Shown: positions 1 to 7,964 of the stretch, piece by piece
Layout of the letters: every line of letters begins with the position of its first letter
How positions within the stretch are numbered: position 1 is the first letter of the stretch
DNA from: an uncultured Lachnospiraceae bacterium
GTDB taxonomy: Bacteria > Bacillota > Clostridia > Lachnospirales > Lachnospiraceae
Length of the DNA stretch: 16,031 nucleotides
NCBI GenBank assembly: GCA_910586615.1
Contig: CAJUJP010000069.1
Coordinates: 1-16,031 of the forward strand
Direction: 5' to 3'
Program-made: the position numbers and the translations under genes
Notes under the pieces: generated by a model
Told to the model about the DNA's origin: nothing
The model's input: the letters and a program-made list of their open reading frames with translations, nothing else
The model's database searches: none

Positions 1-26
1 TAAAGTATTGATTTTTCAAGGTTCAG

Positions 27-42
27 CACACCAATCGGTGTG
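27..42. repeat. Short perfect inverted repeat at window start
   Basis: CACACC and GGTGTG flank the 4-nt loop AATC, giving a 6-bp stem. No T-run follows, so this is not a clear terminator. It lies in the gene-free first 149 bases, in which nothing else was recognised. It could be the end of a transcript from a gene to the left or a small operator. Confidence 0.3.
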
Positions 43-149
43 GGAAGTTTGAGTATGTAATTAGTCCCAGCCCGAATAAGAATTGTTTATACTGTTAAGA
101 TCACAAAAATCGCCGTTATAGCGATATCTCTCTGGTGCAGATGTTCCTG

Positions 150-178
150 TTGCGGGACTGCCGGGACACCGATATAAT
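150..178 (+). promoter_or_regulatory. Sigma-A-type promoter for the S11 carboxypeptidase gene
   Basis: TTGCGG (150-155) is separated by exactly 17 bp from a perfect TATAAT (173-178). Transcription would start near 185. An ATG at 188 would then lie almost at the 5' end of the mRNA, which argues for the later start at 251. Confidence 0.6.
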
Positions 179-250
179 AGATCTGAGATGACGATACGAG
201 CACAGGCGGGAACACATGAATGTTATGGAGGAGTTTCGGAGACAGTGTCT

Positions 251-1414
251 ATGGCAGAAACAGATTTTGAGGATCAGGAGAGATACGAAGAGGAGGACCG
301 GGAATACCGTGCCCGTTACGAGAGGAGACAGCGGATACGGCAGGAGAGACAGCGGCGCATGAGAAGGCGGCGTATTTTGAGAAGAGCATTGCTTCTGGGA
401 ATGCTTGCGGCGGTGGTTTTGACTGTTTCGGTCATGAAATTCGGCAGAAAACCGGGAGAGGATGCAGTCATACCACAGAAGCAGGAAGTGGAGGCGATGG
501 ATCAGCCTGACAGACCGGTAACAGAACAGATTACAGATGATATGGAAGAACCCCGGAATACTGCAACAGAGGAAAGCGGGGAAGAGGTTCCGGTTTATCA
601 ATTTACGCAGGCAGAGGATATGGCTGTTATCGACAGTGAAGAGGTAATCAGTACACATGCCATTCTGGTGGATGAGAGCAAGGACACCATTGTCGCCTCA
701 AAGGGTGCCGGGGAAAGAATTATGCCGGCATCCATGACAAAGGTTTTGACAGTACTTGTGGCGGCAGAGCAGATTTCGGAAGAGGATCTGGACGACACCT
801 TCACGATGACTTTGGAAATTACAGACTATGCCTATACAAATGACTGCAGTTCTGTGGGATTTTTAAACGGGGAAAATGTGACAGTACGTGACTTGTTTTA
901 CGGAACGGTGCTGCATTCCGGCGGGGATGCGGCGGTAGGGCTGGCCGTTTATGTGGCGGGTTCTCAGGAGGCTTTTGTGGATTTGATGAATCAGAAACTG
1001 GAAAAACTCGGCATAGCGGACAGCACTCATTTTACCAACTGTGTGGGGCTTTATGACGAGGCACATTACAGTACGGTTTATGACATGGCGATTATTATGA
1101 AAGCGGCAGTGCAAAATGACCTGTGCCGGGAGTTTTTGTCGGCCCGGACTTATACGACCGTTCCTACGCAGCAGCATCCTGAAGGCATTGAAATTTCCAA
1201 CTGGTTTCTGCGGAAAATTGAGGATAAGGATACCGGAGGCGAAGTGCTTGGTGCCAAGACAGGGTATATTGTCCAGTCCGGAAACTGTGCGGTAAGTTAT
1301 GGCACGTCTGCGGACGGAACACCGTATATCTGTGTGACTGCCGGGTCGACCAGCAGCTGGCGGTGTATTTATGATCATGTGGAAATCTACAATCATTATA
1401 CAGTTTCGGAATAA
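251..1414 (+). CDS. Membrane-anchored D-alanyl-D-alanine carboxypeptidase (peptidase S11, DacA/DacF-like)
   Basis: The 387-residue protein should trim the terminal D-Ala from peptidoglycan stem peptides outside the membrane. The penicillin-binding serine fold is shown by SMTK (Ser161 and Lys164) and KTG (Lys336, in GAKTGY). The second motif, normally SGN, reads SGG at 223-225 in HSGGDAAV. The N-terminus has about 50 acidic then strongly Arg-rich residues, followed by one hydrophobic segment (about 48-66). The segment looks like an uncleaved anchor rather than a normal signal peptide. A Glu/Pro/Thr-rich linker leads to the catalytic domain (about 130-387). The start at 251 has GGAG eight to nine bases upstream. 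An in-frame ATG at 188 has no good binding site and lies at the predicted transcript start. The gene stands alone between two promoters. The family call is firm; the exact paralogue (dacA, dacB or dacF) is not. Confidence 0.88.
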   Translation: MAETDFEDQERYEEEDREYRARYERRQRIRQERQRRMRRRRILRRALLLGMLAAVVLTVSVMKFGRKPGEDAVIPQKQEVEAMDQPDRPVTEQITDDMEEPRNTATEESGEEVPVYQFTQAEDMAVIDSEEVISTHAILVDESKDTIVASKGAGERIMPASMTKVLTVLVAAEQISEEDLDDTFTMTLEITDYAYTNDCSSVGFLNGENVTVRDLFYGTVLHSGGDAAVGLAVYVAGSQEAFVDLMNQKLEKLGIADSTHFTNCVGLYDEAHYSTVYDMAIIMKAAVQNDLCREFLSARTYTTVPTQQHPEGIEISNWFLRKIEDKDTGGEVLGAKTGYIVQSGNCAVSYGTSADGTPYICVTAGSTSSWRCIYDHVEIYNHYTVSE

Positions 1415-1474
1415 GATACACTGAAAAATCATTGAATACGACTTCAGAAAAAGATGCAATATATACGTTTTCGT

Positions 1475-1504
1475 ACAGACTTGGCAGTAAATGCTAAGTC
1501 CTGT
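1475..1504 (+). other. Hairpin downstream of the carboxypeptidase gene
   Basis: ACAG-ACTTGGCA (1475-1486) pairs with TGCTAAGT-C-CTGT (1492-1504) around the loop GTAAA. The stem has 12 pairs, one G-U pair and one bulged C. It lies 61 nt after the stop codon but is followed by GTAAACAG rather than a T-run. It could be a weak or factor-dependent terminator, or an mRNA-stabilising 3' structure. Confidence 0.35.
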
Positions 1505-1524
1505 GTAAACAGTAACACGGGGAG

Positions 1525-1548
1525 AGTACAGGTGTAAAAGTACAGGTG
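1525..1548 (+). repeat. Two direct copies of AGTACAGGTG, period 14
   Basis: AGTACAGGTG occurs at 1525-1534 and again at 1539-1548, separated by TAAA. The pair ends 8 bp upstream of the predicted -35 box at 1557. That position is usual for an activator site, but no regulator can be named. Confidence 0.4.
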
Positions 1549-1556
1549 CATTTTAT

Positions 1557-1585
1557 TTGAAAAACCTGTAAATAACCGCTATAAT
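1557..1585 (+). promoter_or_regulatory. Sigma-A-type promoter for the small protein gene
   Basis: TTGAAA (1557-1562), a 17-bp spacer and a perfect TATAAT (1580-1585) make a strong match. Transcription would begin near 1592, giving a leader of about 50 nt. The next genes, from 1951, could be read from this promoter too, because no terminator is evident between them. Confidence 0.65.
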
Positions 1586-1640
1586 AGAAATAAATGAAAA
1601 ATATCAAACTATACCGGACAAGTCAAAAAGGAGGGGAAGC

Positions 1641-1853
1641 ATGGGGAAAAACGATGACGCGGAAATCAGTGATGTGATCCGTATGCTGGACAACATGGCG
1701 GAAGGAGGCGTAAGCCGTATCAAGGTGGAAACTTCCGCAGAGGTAGCGGACGGAGCGGTGAAGAAGGCATACCATCACGGACGGTGCGACGTGGGAAGTC
1801 CTTTTGCCACCGGCAGGCTTTTTGATCTTGAGGAACAAAATAAATGCACCTAA
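1641..1853 (+). CDS. Small conserved-looking protein with a HHGRCDVGSPFATG C-terminus, function unknown
   Basis: The gene encodes 70 residues. It is probably real: it has its own near-consensus promoter, a strong AGGAGGGG ribosome site with a 6-nt spacer, and base composition like its neighbours. The N-terminal half looks helical and acidic (ISDVIRMLDNMAEGG). A short beta-like stretch follows (SRIKVET), then the distinctive segment YHHGRCDVGSPFATG (44-58) with two His, one Cys and Gly/Pro turns. A second Cys is at residue 69. There is no membrane segment or signal peptide. From memory, short clostridial proteins ending in a similar HHGRCDVGSP motif exist, but no function is known to me. The His/Cys cluster might bind a metal (inference). 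Its stop lies 97 nt before the phosphorylase genes, so it may be cotranscribed with them. Confidence 0.7.
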   Translation: MGKNDDAEISDVIRMLDNMAEGGVSRIKVETSAEVADGAVKKAYHHGRCDVGSPFATGRLFDLEEQNKCT

Positions 1854-1879
1854 ACATAAAAAATGACACTGTAATCTTT

Positions 1880-1907
1880 ACTTATTCTCTTTATGATAGG
1901 AATAAGT
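1880..1907. promoter_or_regulatory. 8-bp perfect inverted repeat before the phosphorylase genes, possible operator
   Basis: ACTTATTC (1880-1887) and GAATAAGT (1900-1907) are perfect inverted copies around a 12-bp centre. The centre contains TATGAT (1892-1897), a candidate -10 box; the matching -35 (CTGTAA, 1869-1874, 17-bp spacer) is weak. Symmetry across a -10 box is usual for a repressor or activator operator. The site lies 43 bp before the GH94 start codon. The regulator is unknown; the AraC-type protein downstream is a candidate by proximity only. Confidence 0.4.
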
Positions 1908-1950
1908 CCTTTGGTGCATAAAAAAACGATAACAGGGGGTAGCAGGCAGT

Positions 1951-4662
1951 ATGCGTAATGTAGAAGCAAGAACTTATGAATTTTTGGATAATCAGGGGAC
2001 TTTTCGGTTAAAACAGCCGGAGAACGTGAGTTACCTGTATTTTCCCATAGCGGGGGAACAGGGTGTGAAGGGGGCCGTTACACCCAGGCTGGGCGGAGAC
2101 CTGAAGCGCAGTCAGAATGAATTTATTCTTCAGCCGGTCAGTGCAGAGGAGCTTCACAACAATAAATCCACCAGAAACTTCTGGTGCAGGCTTGAGAACG
2201 GATCCTGCTTTTCGGCTTCCGGTGTTTCTGCTGAGGCGGAGGCGAGGCGGTTTACGGATCAGCAGGATGAGAGTGTGCTGACGGCCGGTCCTATGTGGCA
2301 GCAGATGGAGCGGACGATCAAAGAGCACGGGATCATGACACGGATCACTTCTTTTGTGCCGGTATCGGAGTATTCTGTGGAGATCATGCATGTGGAAATC
2401 ATCAATCAGGGTGAAAAGGAAGTTACCTTTGTTCCCACGGCGGCGGTTCCGCTGTACGGCAGGAGCGCGGATAATCTGAGGGACCACAGGCATGTGACTT
2501 CGCTGCTGCACAGGGCGGAGACGTTTGAAAAGGGTGTTCTGGTCACACCTACTCTTTCTTTTGACGAGAGAGGGCATCAGAAGAACCGGATCACTTATTA
2601 TGTCTGCGGCATGGAACAGGACGGTGCGGCACCGGTTGGCTTTATGCCGGTGGTTGAGGATTATATCGGGGAAGGCGGCAGCTTTGAGCGTCCGGAGAGT
2701 GTATTAAAGAATCTTCCGTATGATACAGCCGGCAGACATTATGACGGTTATGAGATCGTTGGAGCGCTTCGTTTTGCCGGGGTAACGCTGCAGCCGGGGG
2801 AGAGCAGGAGTTATACGGTATTTATCGGCGCGGAAGAGCAGAAGGAAATGATCGACAGGATGCTGGCGGAATTTGAAAGCGGTGCGAAGGTGCTGGAAGC
2901 CCTTCAGAAGACGCGGGCATACTGGCTGGATAAGATCAATGTCTCCTATGAGACGGCCGAGCCGGATTTTGATAATTTCATGTTCTGGGTTAATTTCCAG
3001 CCCATGCTCCGCAGGATCTACGGGTGTTCGTTCCTGCCTCATCATGATTACGGCAAGGGCGGCAGAGGCTGGCGGGATCTGTGGCAGGACTGTCTGGCGC
3101 TGCTTATTATGCAGCCGGATGATGTGCGGCAGATGCTGATTGACAATTACGGCGGCGTGCGGATCGACGGAAGCAATGCAACGATCATCGGCAGCAGGCA
3201 GGGCGAGTTCATAGCGGACCGGAACAACATCACCAGAGTCTGGATGGATCATGGTCTCTGGCCGTTGATGACTACAAAGCTGTACATCGACCAGACCGGA
3301 GATCTGGATGTACTGTTAAAAGAAAATACATACTTTAAGGATAAGCAGGAGGCGAGGGGAACCGGAATCGATGAGTCCTGGGAAGCTTCTCATACACCGG
3401 TTCTTAAGGATGAAGCGGGAAAGGATTACTGCGGTACGCTGCTGGAACACATCCTTGTGCAGAATCTGACAGTTTTCTACGAAGTGGGCGAGCACAATCA
3501 TATGCGTCTGCGGGGTGCGGACTGGAACGATGCCCTGGATATGGCGGCTGACAGAGGAGAGAGTGTGGCTTTTACAGCGGCTTATGCGGATAATCTGGAA
3601 GTTCTGGCGGATCTCATTGGTCTGCTTCGGGAGCGCAGGCAGATGGAGCAGGTGGAGATTCTGGCGGAGATGGAGCCTCTGCTCAGCACGGGAACAGATT
3701 TGTATGAGGATGCAGAGCAGAAGCGGGAACTGCTGGCGGCATACTGCAGGAGCTGCTTCCACAGCGTATCGGGCAGGAAGGTAAGCCTGAGCAGTCAGAC
3801 GGTTCAGGAGAGTCTGAGGGAAAAGGCACAGTGGATCAAGGAGCACATCCGCAGGACGGAGTGGATCGAAGGCGAAGACTGTGGATGGTTTAACAGTTAT
3901 TATGATAATCACGGGCGCCAGTGCGAGGGTATGTTGCCGGAGGGCACAAGAATGATGCTCACCGGTCAGGTTTTCACGGTAATGTCGGGCACGGCCACCC
4001 ACGGACAGACGGAGCAGATCGTTAAGGCGGCTGACCGGTACTTATATAAGAAAGAGGCGGGCGGCTACCGGCTGAATACGGATTTCGCAGAATTGAAGAC
4101 TGATCTGGGCAGAATGTTCGGGTTTGCCTACGGGCACAAGGAAAACGGTGCGGTCTTTTCCCATATGACAACGATGTATGCCAATGCGCTTTACAGGAGA
4201 GGCTTCAACAAAGAGGGATACCGTGCGCTGCATACGTTATATGAACAGGTGGCGGACTTTGAAACCAGCCGGATCTATCCGGGCATACCGGAGTATTTCA
4301 ACGATCGTGGAAGGGGCATGTACCATTACCTGACGGGAGCGGCAAGCTGGATGATGCTGACCGTGATCACGGAGATGTTCGGTGTGAAGGGAAGCTGCGG
4401 GGATCTTGTTCTGGAACCGCATCTTTTGAAAGAACAGTTTAAGGACGGCAGAGCCGGACTGAAACTGAATTTCGGCGGAAGGAAATGGCATATTGTCTAT
4501 GTGAACGGACAGGGTTCAGAGAGCGGAGATTACCGGATCACAGGTGCCTCTCTGGATGGAAAGGCATTGGAGATCACGGAGAAGAACGTGCAGATTCCGC
4601 TGCAGGAGATCACGCAGTTGGACGAGGCGGCTGTTCACGAAATTGTTGTGGAATTGGGATGA
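1951..4662 (+). CDS. GH94 glycoside phosphorylase (cellobiose/laminaribiose phosphorylase type)
   Basis: The 903-residue cytoplasmic enzyme should use inorganic phosphate to cleave a beta-glucosyl disaccharide, giving glucose 1-phosphate and glucose. An N-terminal beta-sandwich (about 1-300) precedes an (alpha/alpha)6 barrel (about 330-800) and a short C-terminal beta domain. GH94 hallmarks are HDYGKGGRGWRDLWQD from His365, GADWNDALD at 522-530 (the DWND motif that carries the general-acid Asp in this family), GAVFSHMTTMY in the phosphate-site region, and YFNDRGRGMYHYLTGAASW near the end. Length exceeds typical cellobiose phosphorylases (about 810) and is closer to laminaribiose phosphorylases (about 910), so a beta-1,3 disaccharide is a reasonable guess. 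Linkage preference cannot be read from sequence. The start has AGGGGGT 10 nt upstream. There is no signal peptide, and no transporter or sugar kinase in view. The second phosphorylase gene follows 53 nt later, which suggests an operon. Confidence 0.9.
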   Translation: MRNVEARTYEFLDNQGTFRLKQPENVSYLYFPIAGEQGVKGAVTPRLGGDLKRSQNEFILQPVSAEELHNNKSTRNFWCRLENGSCFSASGVSAEAEARRFTDQQDESVLTAGPMWQQMERTIKEHGIMTRITSFVPVSEYSVEIMHVEIINQGEKEVTFVPTAAVPLYGRSADNLRDHRHVTSLLHRAETFEKGVLVTPTLSFDERGHQKNRITYYVCGMEQDGAAPVGFMPVVEDYIGEGGSFERPESVLKNLPYDTAGRHYDGYEIVGALRFAGVTLQPGESRSYTVFIGAEEQKEMIDRMLAEFESGAKVLEALQKTRAYWLDKINVSYETAEPDFDNFMFWVNFQPMLRRIYGCSFLPHHDYGKGGRGWRDLWQDCLALLIMQPDDVRQMLIDNYGGVRIDGSNATIIGSRQGEFIADRNNITRVWMDHGLWPLMTTKLYIDQTGDLDVLLKENTYFKDKQEARGTGIDESWEASHTPVLKDEAGKDYCGTLLEHILVQNLTVFYEVGEHNHMRLRGADWNDALDMAADRGESVAFTAAYADNLEVLADLIGLLRERRQMEQVEILAEMEPLLSTGTDLYEDAEQKRELLAAYCRSCFHSVSGRKVSLSSQTVQESLREKAQWIKEHIRRTEWIEGEDCGWFNSYYDNHGRQCEGMLPEGTRMMLTGQVFTVMSGTATHGQTEQIVKAADRYLYKKEAGGYRLNTDFAELKTDLGRMFGFAYGHKENGAVFSHMTTMYANALYRRGFNKEGYRALHTLYEQVADFETSRIYPGIPEYFNDRGRGMYHYLTGAASWMMLTVITEMFGVKGSCGDLVLEPHLLKEQFKDGRAGLKLNFGGRKWHIVYVNGQGSESGDYRITGASLDGKALEITEKNVQIPLQEITQLDEAAVHEIVVELG

Positions 4663-4715
4663 CGGCAGCTTGCAACTTGTATGGAAATGCAGATGAAAGG
4701 AGCAGATGCATTAGA

Positions 4716-7700
4716 ATGAAGGAGCAGACAGCAGTATATAAGATAGAAAATTACGGTAAGAAATCGGCTTTTGCCAGTTTTCTGCCGGGGATCAGCGGAG
4801 TGAGAGGCATTCCGATCTGGTGCTATTATGTAAACCGCGGGCAGGGTGTGGTCAGCTTCGGCGTGGAAAATAAGGATCATGCCATTATGGAATTTTATCC
4901 GGCTCACCAGGCTTATCAAAATGTGAAAAAGACGGGCTTTCGTACTTTTATCAAGAAGGACGGCCAGGTTTGGGAACCTTTCCGGGAAGAAAATATTGCA
5001 CACAGCATGAGCATCAGCATGAACGGGCTTGAGATCGAGGAAAACAATGGGGCGGAAGGAATTGTGACGAATGTGTCATATTTTACGCTTCCTGAGGAAA
5101 AGATCGGCGGCCTTGTACGGAAGGTGAGTGTGACCAACAGCAGTGACGGGCCGGTTGAACTGGAAATTCTGGACGGTATGCCGGCATGTATTCCCTACGG
5201 GATCGATCAGGAAAGCATGAAACTGATGGGTCAGACGATGAAAGCCTGGATGCAGGTGGAGGATGTGGCAGGACATCCTTTCATGCGGGTTCGGGCGAGT
5301 ACGGTAGATTCTGCTGCCGTGACGGAGATAAACGGCGGTAATTTTTCCATCGGAACGCTGGCGGACGGTACGCCGCTGCAAGCGATTACAGATCCTGAGG
5401 TCATTTTTTCCTATGATCTGTCACTGGAAAATCCGGTGGGCTTTCAGGAGCACAGCCTGCAGGAACTTATGGATATGCCCCAGGTAGGACAGAATCTGGT
5501 TCCTTGCAGTTTTTACGGGACGAAGGCAAATCTCGTAGCCGGCGGGAAGATTGTATTCTACGAATTGATCGGACAGGTGGAAAATAAGGAACTGCTTCAG
5601 GAATTTGCCGGCAGGCAGCTGGACCGGGTGTACTACGGAAATAAAAAAGACCGGGCGGATCAGCTTGTACAGGAACTGTGCAGGCATATTGAGACAAAAA
5701 CCGCAGATCCTGATTTTGACGCGTACTGCCAGTATACTTATATGGATAATGTGCTTCGGGGCGGTTATCCTATGAAGCTGGCACAGGATAAGGTTTTTTA
5801 TGTATATTCGAGAAAACATGGCGATCTGGAACGGGATTACAACTATTTCAGTATGCTTCCCGAATTTTATTCCCAGGGAAACGGCAATTTCCGGGATGTG
5901 AACCAGAACCGGCGCTGTGACGTGTTCTTTGCGCCCTTTACGGGACGGGAGAGTATCAAAACCTTCTACAGCCTGATCCAGCCCGACGGTTATAATCCTC
6001 TGGGTGTGGAAAAGGTGACCTATCGTCTGGCGCCGGAGAAGGCAGAGGAGATTTTTAAGGGAGAGTCCGCCGGAGAGCGTGATCGGCTCCGTGACAGGCT
6101 GGCCAAACCTTTCACGCCGGGAGCGCTTTACCGGGAGCTGGATCGGGCAGACCGGGAGCAGGAGCGGATCGATGAACTGTTCGGACAGGTTATGGCACAG
6201 GCTGAGGGCGTGGTGAACGGCAGGTTCGGCGAAGGCTACTGGTCAGATCACTGGACCTATAATCTGGATCTGCTGGACAGTTACCTCGGTGTTTTTCCGG
6301 AAAAGGAAGAGGAACTGCTGTACGAGAAGGCCTACAGCTATTACAGACCCCAGGCCATGGTCAGAAAGCGTGCCGGGCGGTGCGTGAAGACGGAAAAAGG
6401 TCTGCGCCAGTACGGTGCCATTGAGGAACTGGAAGTGGCGGACGGTATGCTGATGCAGAAAGCCGGCGGCGAGGTGATCTATGTCACACTGATGGAAAAG
6501 CTGCTGCTGCTTTCGGCTACGAAATTTGCCACACTGGACGCTTACGGTATGGGTGTGGAAATGGAGGGCGGCAAGCCCGGCTGGTATGATGCGCTGAACG
6601 GGCTTCCGGCGCTGTTCGGTTCTTCCATGGCGGAGAGTTGTGAACTGGCCAGAAATCTGGAATATACAGCAGGTGCTTTAAAACGGTATCGTGAAGAGGT
6701 GGAAGTATCGGTGGAACTGGCGGATCTGATCGGGAAGCTGGCAAAAGCGGCAGCGGAAGAGAAGCAGACGCTTTTGTCCGAGGAGAAGGATCTTGCCTTC
6801 TGGCATAAGGCCAACGATGCCAAGGAAGCGTACCGGGAACAGATTTACCGCGGTATGAGCGGCGAGATGACGGAGCTTTCCGCTTCCGAACTGGCAGCAG
6901 TCCTGGAAGAGTGGCTTGAGATCGTGAAAAGAGGTATTGAGAAAGCCTGCGTTTTGGGCGGCGGCATCTGTCCTACTTATTTTACCTATGAAGTGACGGA
7001 TTACAGCGAGTGTGAGGACGGTATTATGCCACGGGATTTCAAGGTGGGCGAGGTTCCTCTGTTTCTGGAAGGCCCGGTGCGGTATCTGAAGCTGGATCAG
7101 CCTGTATCCGGGAAGCGGAAGCTGTATGAGCGTGTGAAGGGCAGCGATTTGTATGACGATAAGCTGTCTATGTATAAAGTCAACGCGTCTCTGCAGGATG
7201 CATCCTATGAACTGGGGCGGGCAAGAGCTTTTACCCCGGGATGGCTTGAAAATGAGTCGATCTGGCTTCACATGGAATATAAATATCTGCTGGAACTGTT
7301 GAAATCAGAAATGTACGGGGAATTTTTCGAGGATTTCCACAAGGCGGCTGTTCCTTTCCTGGATGGAGAGGTTTACGGGAGAAGCATTTACGAAAATTCT
7401 TCCTTTATTGCCAGCAGTAAAAACCCCAACAGCAGCTTCCACGGCAAGGGATTTGTGGCAAGGCTCAGCGGCTCCACGGTAGAATTTTTAAATATGTGGA
7501 TCATTATGATGTTCGGTAGACAGCCCTTCCAGATGTGTGACGGCGCGCTCACGCTGCAGTTTGCACCGGCGCTCCCTTCCTATCTGGTACAGGAGAACGG
7601 TACGGTGGAAGCGGTATTTCTGGGAGAAACGAAGGTTGTTTACCAGACAGGTGAAAAGAAGGACTATATTCCCGGAGAATACAGCATCACGGAATGTACG

Positions 7701-7814
7701 CTGGATTACGGCAACGGTAAGGTTATGACCGTGGCACAGCCGGTGATCCGGGGAAAACTGGCGGAAGATGTGCGTGACGGCGCAGTCAGGGAAATCCGGG
7801 TGACATTATCGTAG
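4716..7814 (+). CDS. Large glycoside phosphorylase, GH161/GH149-like (probable beta-1,3-oligoglucan phosphorylase)
   Basis: The 1032-residue protein is related in fold to GH94 but does not carry the standard GH94 motifs. Recognisable blocks are an N-terminal KKSAFASFLPGISGVRGIP with YYVNRGQGVVSFGV, then YWSDHWTYNLDLLDSY (509-524, where Asp511 is the likely general acid by position), and HGKGFVARLSGSTVEFLNMW near the C-terminus in the phosphate-site region. These resemble, from memory, the GH161 and GH149 beta-1,3-glucan phosphorylases of about 1000-1100 residues. It would shorten soluble beta-glucan oligosaccharides by one glucose 1-phosphate at a time, and the GH94 enzyme upstream would finish the disaccharide. 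No signal peptide or membrane segment is seen. The ATG at 4716 matches the conserved-looking N-terminus and has AAGGAG 13 nt upstream. Another in-frame ATG at 4659 overlaps the previous stop (ATGA), but adds a 19-residue non-conserved-looking tail without a binding site. The exact family is less certain than phosphorylase activity. Confidence 0.75.
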   Translation: MKEQTAVYKIENYGKKSAFASFLPGISGVRGIPIWCYYVNRGQGVVSFGVENKDHAIMEFYPAHQAYQNVKKTGFRTFIKKDGQVWEPFREENIAHSMSISMNGLEIEENNGAEGIVTNVSYFTLPEEKIGGLVRKVSVTNSSDGPVELEILDGMPACIPYGIDQESMKLMGQTMKAWMQVEDVAGHPFMRVRASTVDSAAVTEINGGNFSIGTLADGTPLQAITDPEVIFSYDLSLENPVGFQEHSLQELMDMPQVGQNLVPCSFYGTKANLVAGGKIVFYELIGQVENKELLQEFAGRQLDRVYYGNKKDRADQLVQELCRHIETKTADPDFDAYCQYTYMDNVLRGGYPMKLAQDKVFYVYSRKHGDLERDYNYFSMLPEFYSQGNGNFRDVNQNRRCDVFFAPFTGRESIKTFYSLIQPDGYNPLGVEKVTYRLAPEKAEEIFKGESAGERDRLRDRLAKPFTPGALYRELDRADREQERIDELFGQVMAQAEGVVNGRFGEGYWSDHWTYNLDLLDSYLGVFPEKEEELLYEKAYSYYRPQAMVRKRAGRCVKTEKGLRQYGAIEELEVADGMLMQKAGGEVIYVTLMEKLLLLSATKFATLDAYGMGVEMEGGKPGWYDALNGLPALFGSSMAESCELARNLEYTAGALKRYREEVEVSVELADLIGKLAKAAAEEKQTLLSEEKDLAFWHKANDAKEAYREQIYRGMSGEMTELSASELAAVLEEWLEIVKRGIEKACVLGGGICPTYFTYEVTDYSECEDGIMPRDFKVGEVPLFLEGPVRYLKLDQPVSGKRKLYERVKGSDLYDDKLSMYKVNASLQDASYELGRARAFTPGWLENESIWLHMEYKYLLELLKSEMYGEFFEDFHKAAVPFLDGEVYGRSIYENSSFIASSKNPNSSFHGKGFVARLSGSTVEFLNMWIIMMFGRQPFQMCDGALTLQFAPALPSYLVQENGTVEAVFLGETKVVYQTGEKKDYIPGEYSITECTLDYGNGKVMTVAQPVIRGKLAEDVRDGAVREIRVTLS

Positions 7815-7892
7815 AGGTTACGGATCCTCTTGGCACTGCTTTTGCATTCAGACGCTGAATCCGGCGGCAGATGCATAATGGGGGTGTGAAAA

Positions 7893-7960
7893 AAGTACCC
7901 TTCTTGCTTATTTACGTCTTGTTTGTTATATTAGACGTAAGTAAGCAGGAGGGTTTTTTT
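7893..7960 (+). terminator. Long hairpin with T-run: terminator that also buries the next gene's ribosome site
   Basis: Bases 7899-7919 pair without interruption with 7933-7953. That is 21 pairs, of which three are G-U, around a 13-nt loop, and seven T follow (7954-7960). This is a textbook intrinsic terminator for the phosphorylase operon. The right arm ends in AGGAGGG (7947-7953), the Shine-Dalgarno sequence of the regulator gene whose ATG is at 7965, so any read-through RNA would have a closed ribosome site. A run of A (7889-7893) opposite the T-run makes the hairpin potentially bidirectional. Confidence 0.8.
7904..7932 (+). promoter_or_regulatory. Promoter of the response-regulator gene, inside the inverted repeat
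   Basis: TTGCTT (7904-7909) and TATATT (7927-7932) are 17 bp apart, with an extended -10 TG at 7924-7925. The -35 box lies in the left hairpin arm and the -10 in the loop. Transcription would begin near 7939, inside the right arm. The resulting mRNA therefore lacks the left arm and has a free ribosome site. At DNA level, the same symmetric sequence could be an autoregulatory operator. Confidence 0.6.
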
Positions 7961-7964
7961 GTGC

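Noticed and set aside
188..250. Earlier ATG of the carboxypeptidase gene
   Set aside because: It lies at the predicted transcription start and has no Shine-Dalgarno sequence; the ATG at 251 has GGAG at good spacing.
4485..4715. Extended N-terminus for the second phosphorylase
   Set aside because: It would overlap the GH94 gene by 178 bases with Cys/Arg-rich, shadow-like residues. The recognisable N-terminus begins at Met 4716.
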